The position numbers and the translations under genes were made by a program. DNA of 64,000 bases from Closterium sp. Naga37s-1. Lineage: Eukaryota > Streptophyta > Zygnematophyceae > Desmidiales > Closteriaceae. The stretch covers positions 833,001 through 897,000 of the forward strand of contig CANJKZ010000395.1 in NCBI GenBank assembly GCA_947471745.1, read 5' to 3'. Below the pieces are notes generated by a model that worked only from the letters and a program-made list of their open reading frames with translations, made no database searches and had not been told where the DNA came from. Below, piece by piece: positions 20,688 through 32,257 of this stretch. Each line of letters begins with the position of its first letter. Within the stretch, counting starts at the first letter, position 1.

Positions 20688-20845
20688 TTTAGGAACTAGG
20701 ACGAGAAGGAATTACGAGAAGTAGAGGAGTTTCAATAATGACAAGGGTTACAAGTTATAGAAGAAAGGGAATGTGGCAAGGGGGTACACCACCAACATAT
20801 AGAAAACTAACATGATACCACACTAACTATTATGCATGCAGTTAT
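20688..20845. repeat. Older repeat, left copy (interrupted by copia element 2)
   Basis: About 158 bp starting TTTAGGAACTAGGACGAGA match 30491-30650. After removing copia element 2 and one target-site copy, the match continues into 29886-29899. The restored ~172-bp repeat ends ...CCAACA and is followed by CCCCCTTA, which reads as a polypurine tract on the minus strand. This suggests an old LTR. Confidence 0.7.
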
Positions 20846-21464
20846 TGTTACAATCCTAAACAGGACTTAGCGAAGGATCGTCTCAGGGTTGATCGCAGAT
20901 AGTAGTTGTTGCAGCGGAAGTGTTGACGTCAGGTCAGAGTGAATGTAAATGACTGAGATGATAAAAAACATGCATACATCGGGTTTATATATAGAGTACA
21001 GGGAATACGAAACGACCTAGACTAGCCATGTACTCTAAGGGGTACATTCCCTTATTACAGCGAAGTTCAACCTGTGAGAATAAGCAGTAGAAGAAGGCGC
21101 CATAGCTAGGTAAGTCCTAGCTAGGCAAGAGAAGTTTAGGCAAAAGAGGAGGTTGCACTAGCAAGAATGAGGATACAAATAGCAAACCCTAGAAGGGTTG
21201 TACTCGCTATAGAGCATCCCACTACAGGCTAGAGCATAATATTCTGACACACCCCCATAGCCAAAGTGGGGTGTAATCAGCAGAGCAAGCAAAGCAGTAC
21301 AAGCTCAGGGTGGATCACAATGTCACCACACATTCTGAGCACAAGTTCAAGAAGCAATAGTTTAAAGTTCACAATTATGAGCAAAGCTAGTGGTAGTCAC
21401 AACGGGCAAGTGAGGAGGAGGAAAGAGACTATGAGAGGAGAGGAGGTAGTGGGCGGCAGCTGAA

Positions 21465-21705
21465 GCTGCTGGCACACGGCGCAACTGGAGCAACTGGCAC
21501 ACGGGCAACTGGAGCTGCTGGCACACTGGCAACTGGAGCAACTGGCACACGGGCTACTGGAGTAACTGGCTCCGCGGCTAAAAGTAGCGGCAGACGAGCA
21601 ACGGACTCACGGGCGACTGGAGCAACGGGCTCACAGGCGACTGGCGCAACGGGCTCACGGGCGACTGGCGCAACGGTCTCACGGGCGACTGGAGCTGCTG
21701 GCTTC
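21465..21705. repeat. Internal minisatellite of the short LTR element (ACTGGAGCAACTGGCACAC type)
   Basis: Degenerate 15-21 bp units (ACTGGAGCAACTGG, GGCACACGGGCAACTGG, GGGCTCACGGGCGACTGG). A related but diverged array lies at 63560-63690 in the second copy of the element. Confidence 0.8.
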
Positions 21706-22044
21706 ACGGCGGCCACCCCCTTCAACCTCCCCAAACTATCCCACTCCCCCTGACACACACCCACTGCTACACCGCTAGCTCCACTCCCCCTTCACCCCCC
21801 CTTAGTACCACTCCAACGGCTCCAACAAGTCCACCCCCCCTCAGCGGCAGCTGCAGCACAGGGAGACGGAGGAGGAGGAGGAGCAGGGAACGGCACACAT
21901 TAGCTTCACCCCCATACCCCTCACCCCCAAACCCTAATTCAGGAGAACGGGCTGTAGGAGGGGTGGGGCGCCAGTAGAAGCACGGGGGACAGCGGGGAGG
22001 GCAGGGGCAGCGAGGAAAGGGCCGCCCACTGGCCTGGCACAGCC

Positions 22045-22240
22045 TCCCGAACCGCGCGCAGGCGGCCCGAGCCGCGCGCGGGCCTGGCGCAGTCCGTACG
22101 GGCCGCGCGCGGGCCTGGCGCAGCCCGTACGGGCCGCGCGCGGGCCTGGCGCAGCCCGTACGGGCCGCGCGGGGGCCTGGCGCAGCCCGTACGGGCCGCG
22201 CGCCGGCTGTACGGGCCGCGCGCAGGCCACGACGGGCGAC
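22045..22240. repeat. GC-rich 31-bp minisatellite in the short LTR element
   Basis: About five units of GGGCCTGGCGCAGCCCGTAC plus GGGCCGCGCGC. A second GC-rich array of CGCGCGCCTCGGGGCGCACG words follows at about 22310-22440. Confidence 0.85.
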
Positions 22241-25200
22241 GGGGGGCGACGCGCGGGTCCCCGTCGCCCGTCGTAGCGCCTCCTGGGGGCGACGCGCCGA
22301 GTGACGGGGCAGAAACCCGTCGCGCGCCTCGGGGCGCACGGCGGGCAGAAAACCGCCGCGCGCCTCGGGGCGCACGGCGGGCTGAAAAACCCTAATTTCG
22401 ACGCCGCGCACCACGGGGCGCGCGGCGGACAGGGAGTAGCAGTAGCAGCGGAAGCAGTGAGGTGGGGCCCACAGGCCAGGAGCATATCGCTCTAATACCA
22501 TGTGAGAATAAGCAGTAGAAGAAGGCGCCATAGCTAGGTAAGTCCTAGCTAGGCAAGAGAAGTTTAGGCAAAAGAGGAGGTTGCACTAGCAAGAATGAGG
22601 ATACAAATAGCAAACCCTAGAAGGGTTGTACTCGCTATAGAGCACCCCACTACAGGCTAGAGCATAATATTCTGACACAACCGTGCGGCGGGGGAACTTG
22701 TTTCAAACATGTTCCCGCTCTTTTCACTTCAAATGCATCTGCCTGCATCGGTCTTGATCTGACGGTTGCTGGTGTCGCTTCGACTCTTCTCACTCCTCGG
22801 CTTCGTACTCGGTAGAGTCGGCTCCTACAGCATACAGGAATGCCCTACTCATTTTTCATATCGTAACACTCCCCTTCATTCCTGGTCGCGCAGGGGGCTG
22901 ACTCGCTTGACTACTCCTGTGAGGTTGGAGCAGTGCTGATACTGCTGACAAGGCAGTCGCTTGGCGACGAAATCAGCTGCCATCTCGGTGGTAGGGCAGT
23001 ACGTGAGGTCAACCTTGCCCTGGTCAATTTCGTCCTTGACGAAAAAGTATCGAAGCGCGATGCGCTTCGTGCGGTTGACGAACCCTGGCTTGTTTGCGAT
23101 TTTGATGGCGCTCTGGTTGTCGCAGTGGAGGCGAAAGGTGGGCAAAGTTGAGATTTTGGCCTCCTGCAGCAGTTCTTGCAGGTAGAGTCCTTCGTGAACT
23201 GCGGCTGTCGCGGCGATGTACTCTGCTTCAGCCGATGACAGGGCAACCAGTTCCTGCTTCTGCGACTTCCAGGAGATTGGTCCTGTTGGCTCCAGGCGAA
23301 AGACGAAGCCGGTTCGTGACCGTCGATTGGCGGGGTCAGCAGCGTGATCTGCGTCCACGTAGCCGTTGAGGTTGAACGATGTTGTTGTCAGTGTGGAGTA
23401 GGAGAGCCCGATGTCAGGTGTGGATATGAAGTACTGTAGGGCGCGCTCCAGGTCCAGGTGGTTCTCTGCTACTGGCTTGTGGGAATATTGTGCCAGTTCC
23501 CTGGCGATGTACGAGAGGTCAGGTCGGCAGGTGACGGAGGCAAACAGCAGGCACCCCAGTTGCTGTTGATAAAGATGGAGTCCTGCGGGTGACAGAGGTT
23601 TGTTGTCCGGTTTGTAGTTGGCGCTGGGAGTGCGATAAGGAGTTGAGAGTGGTGCAGGCGAGATTTTGAAGCGTTCCCCTAGCTGCTCTGCGTACTTAGA
23701 AGCTGTCAGATGAATTGCTTCTGGCGCGTAAGTAATGTTCAGCCCCAGGAACTGCGTGACCTTGTGGTTGATGGTGATGTCAACGAGCTGCGCCAGGTTT
23801 GCTTCGAACTGGTCCAGGAGCTTGTTGCAGGTGCCGGAGTACAGGAGGTTGTCGACGTAGACTGTCAGGAAGATGTAATCGCCGTTGGATTGAAGGCGGT
23901 ACATTCCCGGGTCGTGCGGCAGCTGCCTGAAGCCGATCTCCATAAGTATCTTGTGCAGGTGCTGCTGCCAGAGACGCGGCGCCTGTTCTATGCCGTAAAG
24001 AGATTTCTTCAGCTCGCAGACCTTGGGATCTGCGGAGAATAGGCGATTGTGGGAGAGCCTAGGCACAGAGTTGCATGATCCGAGAGAGAGGTGCAGGTTT
24101 TCTGTGTACGGACTTGTTGGAAACCGAATACTGATGCCAAGGTTGGTATGCAGTAACTGAAGGAACGAAATTGATTAATTGATAGATTACAAGGGAAACA
24201 ACATAAACCTTATAGAGAGCATAGTGACGTGTGCAAGAACGTTCTACGAGAATGTTGTTCATGAAGAACGTTGTTCAAGGAGAACGTGCAAGCACCTACT
24301 CTAGTATGCGGTTCCAGGCTGGCACCGCCAGGTGAAAATACCATCAGGTGAAAATACCATCAGGTGTATTTCTACCTGCCCAGGAGTAGTTGCGCAGGTT
24401 CTTGCAACACTGACAGTTGCACATACTCGTTTGTGCAATGTCGTCACTTCCCTCCAATCTGGTCCAATGTCGAATTGTGCTTACTGAGATGCACAAATTG
24501 GAGTATACTGAAACTTCGGTATGCGATATGCGAAGTCTCGCTACTTCGCATAGAGCTGCTACACGCGAAACCAGGCGCGTGCAGGGCTTAGCCTCAACAG
24601 GATCTCCTTCTCCGTAGGTGTGAGGTTGCTCCACGAAGATGGTTGCATCGACCAACGCATATAGGAACGCGTTCTTGACGTGGATCTGCCGCAATGGTAG
24701 ATGCTTAGCTGCAGCGATGGCGAGTAGGATCCTCACAGAAGTATGGCGACCGATGGGAGCGAAGGTCTGGTCGAAATCGATGTCGTGGTGCTGGTCGAAG
24801 CCGCGTACAACCCAGCATGCCTTGAAACGCTCGATAGTTCCGTCAGCTGCAGTCTTCAGACGAAAAACCCATTTTCCGCTTAGCACCCTCCTCCCCTTCA
24901 CTGCTGCACGATCGACTAGAACCCATGTGTCGCGCGACTCCAGCGCTTTCAGCTCCGCATCCATGGCTGCACGCCACTCCTTGGCGTGTGGTCCAGTGAG
25001 GGCCTGTCGCGGGTTGTTAGGTTCAATGATGCGGGGGGCGGCGGTGACTGTTGTGTGCAGGCCGAGAAGTTGAAGGCCTGTGACGTTGGATGCACCTTCG
25101 GCTTCCTGAGTGGTGACGTCTACTATGTCGTCATCATCGCTTTCGTGGGCCGGTGAGGTGTCACTTAGCGGAGAATGGCGACGTGACGGTCCGGGCGCGG

Positions 25201-28200
25201 GAGCATCGTCACTGTCATCATCGTCGTCGTCGTCGCGTGCACGAGGAGGTACGCCAGGATGTTCGTCCGTGGGGTCGCGGTCAAGCACTGCTGCTGCAGC
25301 CTCATCTTCCGGTGAGGCGAAGCTGCGACCGTGGTTGGCGTAAGCTCGTGCAACATGGCTGAGCTGATCTTTGTTCCACTGCTCCAAGGTGAGTCATTCG
25401 TAGAAGATAATGTCGCGCTCCGGCACGATCTTGTTGGTGTCAATGTCGAGGACCAGCCAGCCCTTGTACTCGTGGCTGAGTCCCAAGTGAACTCCCCAAC
25501 ATGCGCGCTGAGTGAACTTGCCGATGGTCGCAGATGTTGGCCGATACTGCACTACACATCCCCAAACCCTCAGCATGGAGGTGTCTCCCCTTGTCCCGGT
25601 CCACTTCATGTGCGGGGAGAGATTTTCCCTGTTCACCGTGGTGGAGAGAAGGTTGTGTAGGCGCACGGCGTGATTCATGGCGTACGGCCAGAACTTCTTG
25701 GGTAGGCCGGACTGGTTCATGAGGGCGCGGACCTTCGTCATGAGATTGCGGTTGACTTTCTCTCCGATGCCTTGTTGCTGGTGAGCGTAGGGGAGTGAAA
25801 TGTCGTGCTTGATCCCCTTCTCCGCGAGAAGCCCTTCTAGCTCATGGCTGCGAAATTCCTTGGCGCCGTCGGTCTGCCAGATTTTCAGCTTCTTTCCTGA
25901 TTGCCGTTGCGCGTGTGCGAGCCAGATGCAAAAAATCTCAGGAGCCTTGGAGTGGACGTCGACGTTGGCGACCCAGACGTGTCGTGAGTACGCGTCTACA
26001 AAGGTGAGGGTGTTGTTCTCACCGTTGAGTCCTTCCCAAGTGATTACGATGTAGTCGATGTTGACCTTCTGCAGCTTCTTGTAGCGATTGGTACTCAACT
26101 CCAGTGAGGGGTAGGCTTGATGTGTGAGAGCAGCAGTGGGGCAGACGATGCAGGTGGTTCGGTGTGATGTGCTGAGTGGCTCCGTGCCGTCGGGGCGTAG
26201 CAGGGCTCCTGGCAGGAAGACTTTGGCGCGGAGGCAGTTGTTGAACGTCTAGAGCGAGGGGTGGCCGAGTCGCTGATGCCAGAGATCATCTTCTGCGCGG
26301 ACTCCAGGGGTGCGCAGGTAATGAGCGTGATATGTGGTTGCCTCTGCTTCTGTTTCATGCGGGATTTCAAGCACAGGTCCTTCTTCCTCTCTTGGTTCTG
26401 CGTCGTCTTCCTCTTCCTCTGCTTCTGCTTCTGCTGCTGTCTCCCCGTCTGCGGGTGCTGTTGTGAGGTAGAGCACTAGGAAGTTGCGATCGGGGATAGT
26501 GGTGAGCGGAGTTCTGGTGCCCTCGATGAAGCGGGCGAATGGATCTGGGCGAGAGATTGGTCCAAGTGAGTCGCGAGGCGGGGTTGATGGTACGATCCCC
26601 TCCTCAATCGTAGACCAGGTCCAGTTCCAGTTGTAAGGTGATTGCGGCGGAGATGGACGTCTGCGTGATGGAGGTGGTCCGAGAGGAACTACGACTCGTG
26701 GGGGTGGTTGCTCTGCTGCGCGCTCGGCAGCAATTTCTTCTCGAGTAGGCGGAGCATCCATGTAGTCGTTGTTGCCCCATCCTCCTGCATCGCCCCAGCC
26801 GCCAGTTCCCCAACCTCGTACGGTACCGGATGCGCCAAAGCGGATCCCCATGTTGCTCCGGTGTTGTCTGTATCTCCCCAGCCACCGCGTCGTGCAGATT
26901 CTGGGCTCCATCCTGCAGCGAGTCGCTCTTGGTACAGGCGTTCCTTCTCTTCTGCCTGAGCCTTCTCTTCCTCCTCCTTGACACTGAGCTCCTCGTGCTT
27001 GTCAGGGTCTTTCCACTCCTTGTCGATGGTGCGGCAGACGTGGCGGAGGTAAGGGCGCGGCCGATTCTCCTCATCGATCGTTCCGACCGTGGATTCCTCC
27101 AGGATCCAGCGGAGAGTTTCCGCTGCGGGTGTTGGCCGCTCCTGCTCTTGCATTCCAAGCTCTTCATTCTTGGTGCCGAAGACGCGGTGAGTGGTAACCG
27201 CCAGCTCCATTTCTGTCATGCCTTCATGTTTGGCTTCGGCGCTTTCCGCTTCTTGAATTGCCGCATAGTCTTTCTCAACTTCTTCTGTGCGGCTCGCCGT
27301 GGGCGTGAAGCAGGTAGTACAGAGTTCGTCTGGTCCGGGTTGGTGCATATTTATCTCGTGGGGGTGAGGACTGCGGCGGATCCAGGGACGTCCATCCGGA
27401 TGCTGCCAAGATTCTACGTTCGTGCGGGAAAAAATATCTGGAACCAGATCCACGAGTTCGTCCGACGACGCCCTGCAGTCAGGTATGTCGAAGCCGAGCA
27501 CGTAAACTCCGTCGATTGAACGTGCTCTTCCAAGGTATTTGTGTGTTTCGACGGGGGTATCAAGGGGAGCGTAGGTGAGAATGAGGTCGCGGGTGAGAGG
27601 GTCGGTGGTGAAGGTGACTTCGCAGTCAGAGAGTTGTGCCGCGGACATCAAGTTGAAGCGCAAGTCCGGCATGTAGAGCACGTCGTTGAAGGTGATGTGT
27701 GTATTGCTGTCTCGTGCTTGGAGCACAACGATGCCTTGCGCGTTTGCGCGCAGCTGTTCGTTGTTGGCGACGGTGACATAGGTGGCGGGTGCGCAGTTGA
27801 TGTTCGAGATGTAACGAACGGATCCCACCATGTGCTGGCCGCAGCAGCTGTCCAGGTACCAGGTGTTGTGTGCGCGGTTGTTGTTGCGGAGAAGCAGTGC
27901 GAGCCGTGGAGTAACGATAGTCGTCTGATATCTTCTGAGAAAAAAATCATCCTCTTTCCACCCGAAGGGAACCAAGTGCTGACGCTCGTGAGGGGGGCTT
28001 TCTCTCAGTTGAATTGGGAGATGCCATTCTTGCTTGTCCTCGTCTTCGTAGTAGTAGTTGCGTTCTGTGAAGGGATTGTTGTAACCCTCTTCAGGTTGGA
28101 TTAGCGCGCCGGTAGGCTCGTCCTCTTCGTCCGGCGAAGTAGCTCGTGGGCGACGTCTTGTCACCATGTTCGCGATTACGTTTCTGGTAGCTCCTGTTTG

Positions 28201-29468
28201 AGGTGCTTGTGTTTGCTGGTGCTGATGTTGTTGAGCAAGGGGGCCGAGGAGCTTGGTGTTGAGGCTGAGAATTGCGAGCGTCTTGTCGGCCAACCCACTT
28301 GTTCTGGTGAGAGCGGTTCTGGGGGCGATTGTTGAACCGGTACCTGCATCGGTCCGTTGAGTGTCCAAATATCTTGCATATTTTGCAGTAGTGGCGCCTC
28401 GGTTGACGTCGCTCTTCTTGATTGTCGGCGTAGAAGGCGAGCTGGTTCCGTCGTGGCGCGGAGTTGGACTTGCTTGAGTCCATGTCTTGCTGTTCTGTCA
28501 GAAGAGCGGCGCACAAGGCGGCTTCTGAGATTGTTCCCCTTTGTCGGAGCAGCGCTTTGCAGGGCTTCCACTCGGGCCCGAGTCCTTAAAGGACTATGTT
28601 GACGAAGATTTCCTCCGAAATTGCGCTTCCATGCTTTGTGATTTGATCACGGATGTTCCGACAGCGATTGATGTACGAATTCGCTTTCTCCCCGTTCCCC
28701 ATCTTTGTCTCCATGAGTTGCTGCAGGAGCCTGCTGGAGGTGACTGAGTCCTTCGGCTGATATACCTCAACGAGGTGCTTCCAGGCTTCCAAGGCTGGAG
28801 CGGAGCTCTCTTTGTAGGAGCAGATGACAAGTTGCTCCGTGGGCGTCATGTTTCTTAGCAGCACGCCGTACGCCATGAGGGACTCGCTATAGTATTGAGC
28901 CAGGGCGTCTTTGGTGTCTTCCACCGGTTTAGGATAGGAGCCGTCAAAGTAATGGTAGATCTGCGCTGTCCGTAGGAGGAGCTCTAGCTTAAAACTCCAT
29001 GTATAGAAGTCCTTTCCGTTGAACGCGGCGGTGGTCTTGATTTTGGAGACGCTGAGAAAGCGTGCTTGCGCAGAATTAATGACTTCATCACTTGGACGGG
29101 GGGCTGTTGGTGTTGAATTGTCTGTGTCGAGGGAGAAGGTGTGCGCGGCGGTATCACGGCTTTTTGTGGCCGGTTGAGTGGGTTGTGCTGGTTGCGAGGG
29201 GGTTCCCGCGTCGCCTTTGCGCAGTGCTTGGAGATCTTTCTCCATGGTTGATAGTCGCGAAAACAACTGCTCGAGCGCAGCTGTACTTATCGTGGTTGTC
29301 GCCTCATTTGTCGCGGCCGGGTTGGCTTGTCCTTCGGCCGTTAGATTCGTTTGGCCTCCGGATCCTCCGGCCATCTTGGTCTTGGAGCGTGTGCCGCTCG
29401 CCAGATCTTGGTTCGACGAATTTTACGGAAGTGTTGTTGCGAAGAATCCCTGAGTAGCTCTCATACCA

Positions 29469-29880
29469 TGTTGCAATCCTAAACAGGACTTTGCGAAGGA
29501 TCGTCTCAAGGTTGATCGCAGATAGTAGTTGTTGCAGCGGAAGTGTTGACCTCAGGTCAGAGTGAATGTAAATGACTGAGATGATAAAAAACATGCATAC
29601 ATCGGGTTTATATATAGAGTACAGGGAATACGAAACGACCTAGACTAGCCATGTACTCTAAGGGGTACATTCCCTTATTACAGCGAAGTTCAACCGTGCG
29701 GCGCGGGAACCCGTTTCAAACCTGTTCCCGCTCTTTTCACTTCAAAAGAATATGCCTGCATCGGTCTTGATCTGACGGTTGCTGGTATCGCTTCGACTCT
29801 TCTGACTCCTCGGCTTCGTACTCGGTAGAGTCGGCTCCTGCAGCATACAGGAATGCCTTACTCATTTTCATATCGTAACA
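29469..29880 (-). repeat. 5' LTR of copia element 2
   Basis: 412 bp, TGTT...AACA ends, with target-site copy GTTAT beyond 29880. It carries the block AGCCATGTACTCTAAGGGGT (about 29646-29665), shared with copia element 3 and the relic at 30830. Confidence 0.93.
29608..29617 (-). promoter_or_regulatory. TATA-like box in the 5' LTR of copia element 2
   Basis: CTATATATAA on the minus strand, at the usual mid-LTR position. The same box is kept in the other LTR at about 20984-20993. Confidence 0.55.
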
Positions 29881-29904
29881 GTTATATCAAATTCCAACAT
29901 CCCC

Positions 29905-30489
29905 CTTAACTGCATGCAAGACATAGCTAGTGAGGGGCAGCCCAAAGTGCTGCAGTCACCGAGCAGCAACTTGAACTACCGTGGTTGAACCCCCACGACA
30001 GGTGCCCGGCTGCGGTTGAACCCCTGCAGCAAGTGTCGGTGTGCACGTCAGGGGCGAACCCGCCCAGAAACGACAGAACCTGATGGTGATGCGGTGGCAA
30101 ATTGTTGCTTTATGGTCAAGAGAGATGGAGAGGGAGAATAAGGAAGGTGAGAGGAGGAGGGGCAGCTGCCTTGACATACCCGCCACTCCCACACCCTCTC
30201 ACCCCTCCCCCCCCCCAACGCGGCACGCACAGCAGTTGCAGATGCAGCAATGAGGAGGAGGAAAAGGGAGGGGCGGGGGGGTTCAAGGGGGCTTCAGCAC
30301 CCCTGCAGCCGCGGGCGCGAGTCCTGCCACTGATGCCCCAGAGTGTCCGTCGCGGATGGGGCAACGAAGGGCGGCGACATTGGCTACGACGGCCGCTGCA
30401 GGTGCTGCTGGTGCAGCACGGCGCGCGGCGGTAGGGGCCGGAATGGGGGATTCGCCGAGCGTCACGACGAGCGTCATGCTAGGACTTAG
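29905..30489. other. Non-coding stretch between old repeat copies
   Basis: It separates the two copies of the older ~180-bp repeat and could be the internal part of a small old LTR element. No coding domain is seen. Confidence 0.4.
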
Positions 30490-30490
30490 G

Positions 30491-30670
30491 TTTAGGAACT
30501 AGGACGAGAGGGAGTTACGAGAAGAAAGGGGTTTCAATAATGACAAGGGTTACAAATTATAGAAGAAGGGAAGGTGGCAAGGGGGATACACCACCAACAG
30601 ATAGAAAACTAACATGTTACTACACAAACTATTCTGCATGCAGTTATATATACAAATACAAATTCTAACA
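30491..30670. repeat. Older repeat, right copy
   Basis: Matches 20688-20845 plus 29886-29899 at roughly 85-90% by eye and ends TTCTAACA. I could not find a convincing flanking target duplication for the pair, so the LTR reading is tentative. Confidence 0.65.
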
Positions 30671-30829
30671 TCTAGGTATGTATTTAAGTTGGAGCGCATA
30701 AATTTGAACGAGTCCCTGCATGATCAAGTTGATCTCTGCGTAGACTACCCCCACCCAATCCCCCGTAACAAAAATGGTGCGCGTTGCAGGCATCTAATTG
30801 TTGCCTTCTGCTAGAATAACTCTAGGATC

Positions 30830-31165
30830 TGTTGGACAGGATAAGGCTGCAATGAGAGAAGCTAATACAACGGAAGTCTGGTGACATTGATCATATTGAA
30901 TGTAAATAACAAGATGATAACACAAATATCATATTGAAATAAATAGTCATAGCTAGCCATATAATCTGAGGGGTACATGCCCTTATTAACTATAATACTT
31001 GCATCGGTCGATACTGAGTGACGGTTACCTTGTTGCAGTGAGTAACCTACGAATTAGTTTGCAACCTCCAGTCCAGGATAGTCAACAGTCGGGACAGTTG
31101 ACTCCCGAATGTTGATCTTTCCCACTCTTGGATGCTCTATATGAGCTATCACGGTAGTGGTTATG
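30830..31165 (-). mobile_element. Solo or truncated copia LTR relic
   Basis: Begins TGTTGGACAGG and follows the layout of the copia element 3 LTR: the TAGCTAGCCAT core with the GGGGTACA and CCCTTATTAA blocks, CAACAGTC/GTTGAC words, and GCTCTATA-GAGCT near the end. The far edge is unclear and there is no adjoining coding region. Confidence 0.6.
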
Positions 31166-31247
31166 GCACAGTCTTGCAAAATAGCAGACGCCAATCAGAC
31201 GAATAAATATTGATTTTATTCGACCTATTGATCAACGCGCTCAATTT

Positions 31248-31397
<150 letters not shown>

Positions 31398-31539
31398 CCG
31401 CTTTTGTTGCTGTTGCTGCTGCACTTTCTGTTGCTGTTGCTGCTGCTTCTACTCTTTCTAGTGGTTATGGCGTTGTTTCATTGCTGTTGCTGTTGCTATT
31501 CCTGCAGTGCATTGCTATTGATGTTGCTGCTGTTGTAAG

Positions 31540-31797
31540 AGACATAAATCCTAAACACCTTATCACATGGTGGTATTGGTTGATGCCTCATATATGACAT
31601 GCTACCCGAAAAAAGACTTATTGATTTTCCCAGTGGAAATTGTTAAACAACAATGCGTATTTAGGAAATGCGCATCTACCTAAGATGCAATCACGACATT
31701 GTTGGTTATCGAACCCGATTGGTTCTCGTTTCGGGGCAAGTAAATGGAAATGAAATATGCATTAATAGTTAGAAACAAGTATATTTCTTTCCTATTA
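31540..31797. other. Spacer, nothing recognised
   Basis: AT-richer sequence between the TTG array and copia element 3; no open frame or repeat edge identified. Confidence 0.4.
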
Positions 31798-31802
31798 GTG
31801 TG

Positions 31803-32257
31803 TGTTGACATAACCAGGAATCGTAGTGGATAGGATAAGACTTGCTAAGTTGTGAGAAGACAATGAAGTCTTGTAATGACCTTGTTAATGATAGTTGAAA
31901 GAGAACAAGATGATTTTAAGATAGGAGTACAAGGATATAAATAACAATCCTAGCTAGCCATGTACTATGAGGGGTACATTCCCTTATTAACTGCATTGCA
32001 TTGCTATAGTAACTGCGACTATTGCTCTACTCGACAGATACCAAGTTGCATCGTGTAACCTCCAAGTACGGTTACTAGGCGGGCAACAGTCAGGACTGTT
32101 GACAATCTGCGACTGTTGACCTTCGAGTGACTCTCGAGCTGCTGCGTGCTCTATACGAGCTTAACGTGATAGAGGTACAGGGACGCTGCCTCGTTATGAA
32201 GCGATGCGCTAAGTGAAGTCTTCGAGAATGTTATCATAACCCTCGGTTATTCCAACA
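31803..32257 (-). repeat. 3' LTR of copia element 3
   Basis: 455 bp; shares the AGCCATGTACT and GGGGTACATTCCCTTATTA core with copia element 2. Confidence 0.92.

Larger units (their letters stand above)
21073..22677 (-). mobile_element. Short non-autonomous LTR retroelement nested in copia element 2
   Basis: Two 177-bp LTRs (21073-21249 and 22501-22677) differ at one site by eye. They run TGTGAGAAT...ATTCTGACA and are flanked by CAACC at 21068-21072 and 22678-22682. On the minus strand a Met-tRNA primer site (TGGTATTAGAGC, about 22487-22498) follows the 5' LTR, and a polypurine tract ending TATGGGGGTG precedes the 3' LTR. The internal ~1250 bp shows no gag or pol domain and consists largely of GC-rich minisatellites. 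The LTR start, the polypurine tract and the GATCCACCCTGAGCTT segment before it resemble copia element 1, so this looks like a passenger derived from that lineage. Very low LTR divergence implies a very recent insertion. Confidence 0.93.
20846..22868 (-). repeat. 3' LTR of copia element 2, split by a nested element
   Basis: About 413 bp of LTR sequence is divided at 21072 by the insertion of the 1605-bp element plus its 5-bp duplication; the two halves together match 29469-29880. Confidence 0.93.
20846..29880 (-). mobile_element. Ty1/copia LTR retroelement 2 (broken fossil, itself carrying a nested element)
   Basis: Bounded by LTRs at 20846-22868 (interrupted) and 29469-29880 (412 bp), with target duplication GTTAT (20841-20845 and 29881-29885). 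On the minus strand a Met-tRNA primer site (TGGTATGAGAGC, 29457-29468) follows the 5' LTR and a purine tract precedes the 3' LTR near 22869-22882. Parts, minus strand: gag around 28590-29374; a CCHC zinc knuckle around 28400; a protease-type DSCCGQH motif around 27850; integrase with its GAG-pre region around 25400-26300; reverse transcriptase around 23750-25000; RNase H around 22920-23300. It looks broken in several places. The two LTRs differ at about 15 sites by eye (3-4%), so it is fairly young. It landed inside an older repeat and was later hit by a short LTR element. Confidence 0.93.

Noticed and set aside
21767-22531. 254-codon minus-strand frame in the short LTR element
   Set aside because: It overlaps the primer-binding site and GC-rich minisatellites and shows no gag or pol motif; treated as composition-driven.
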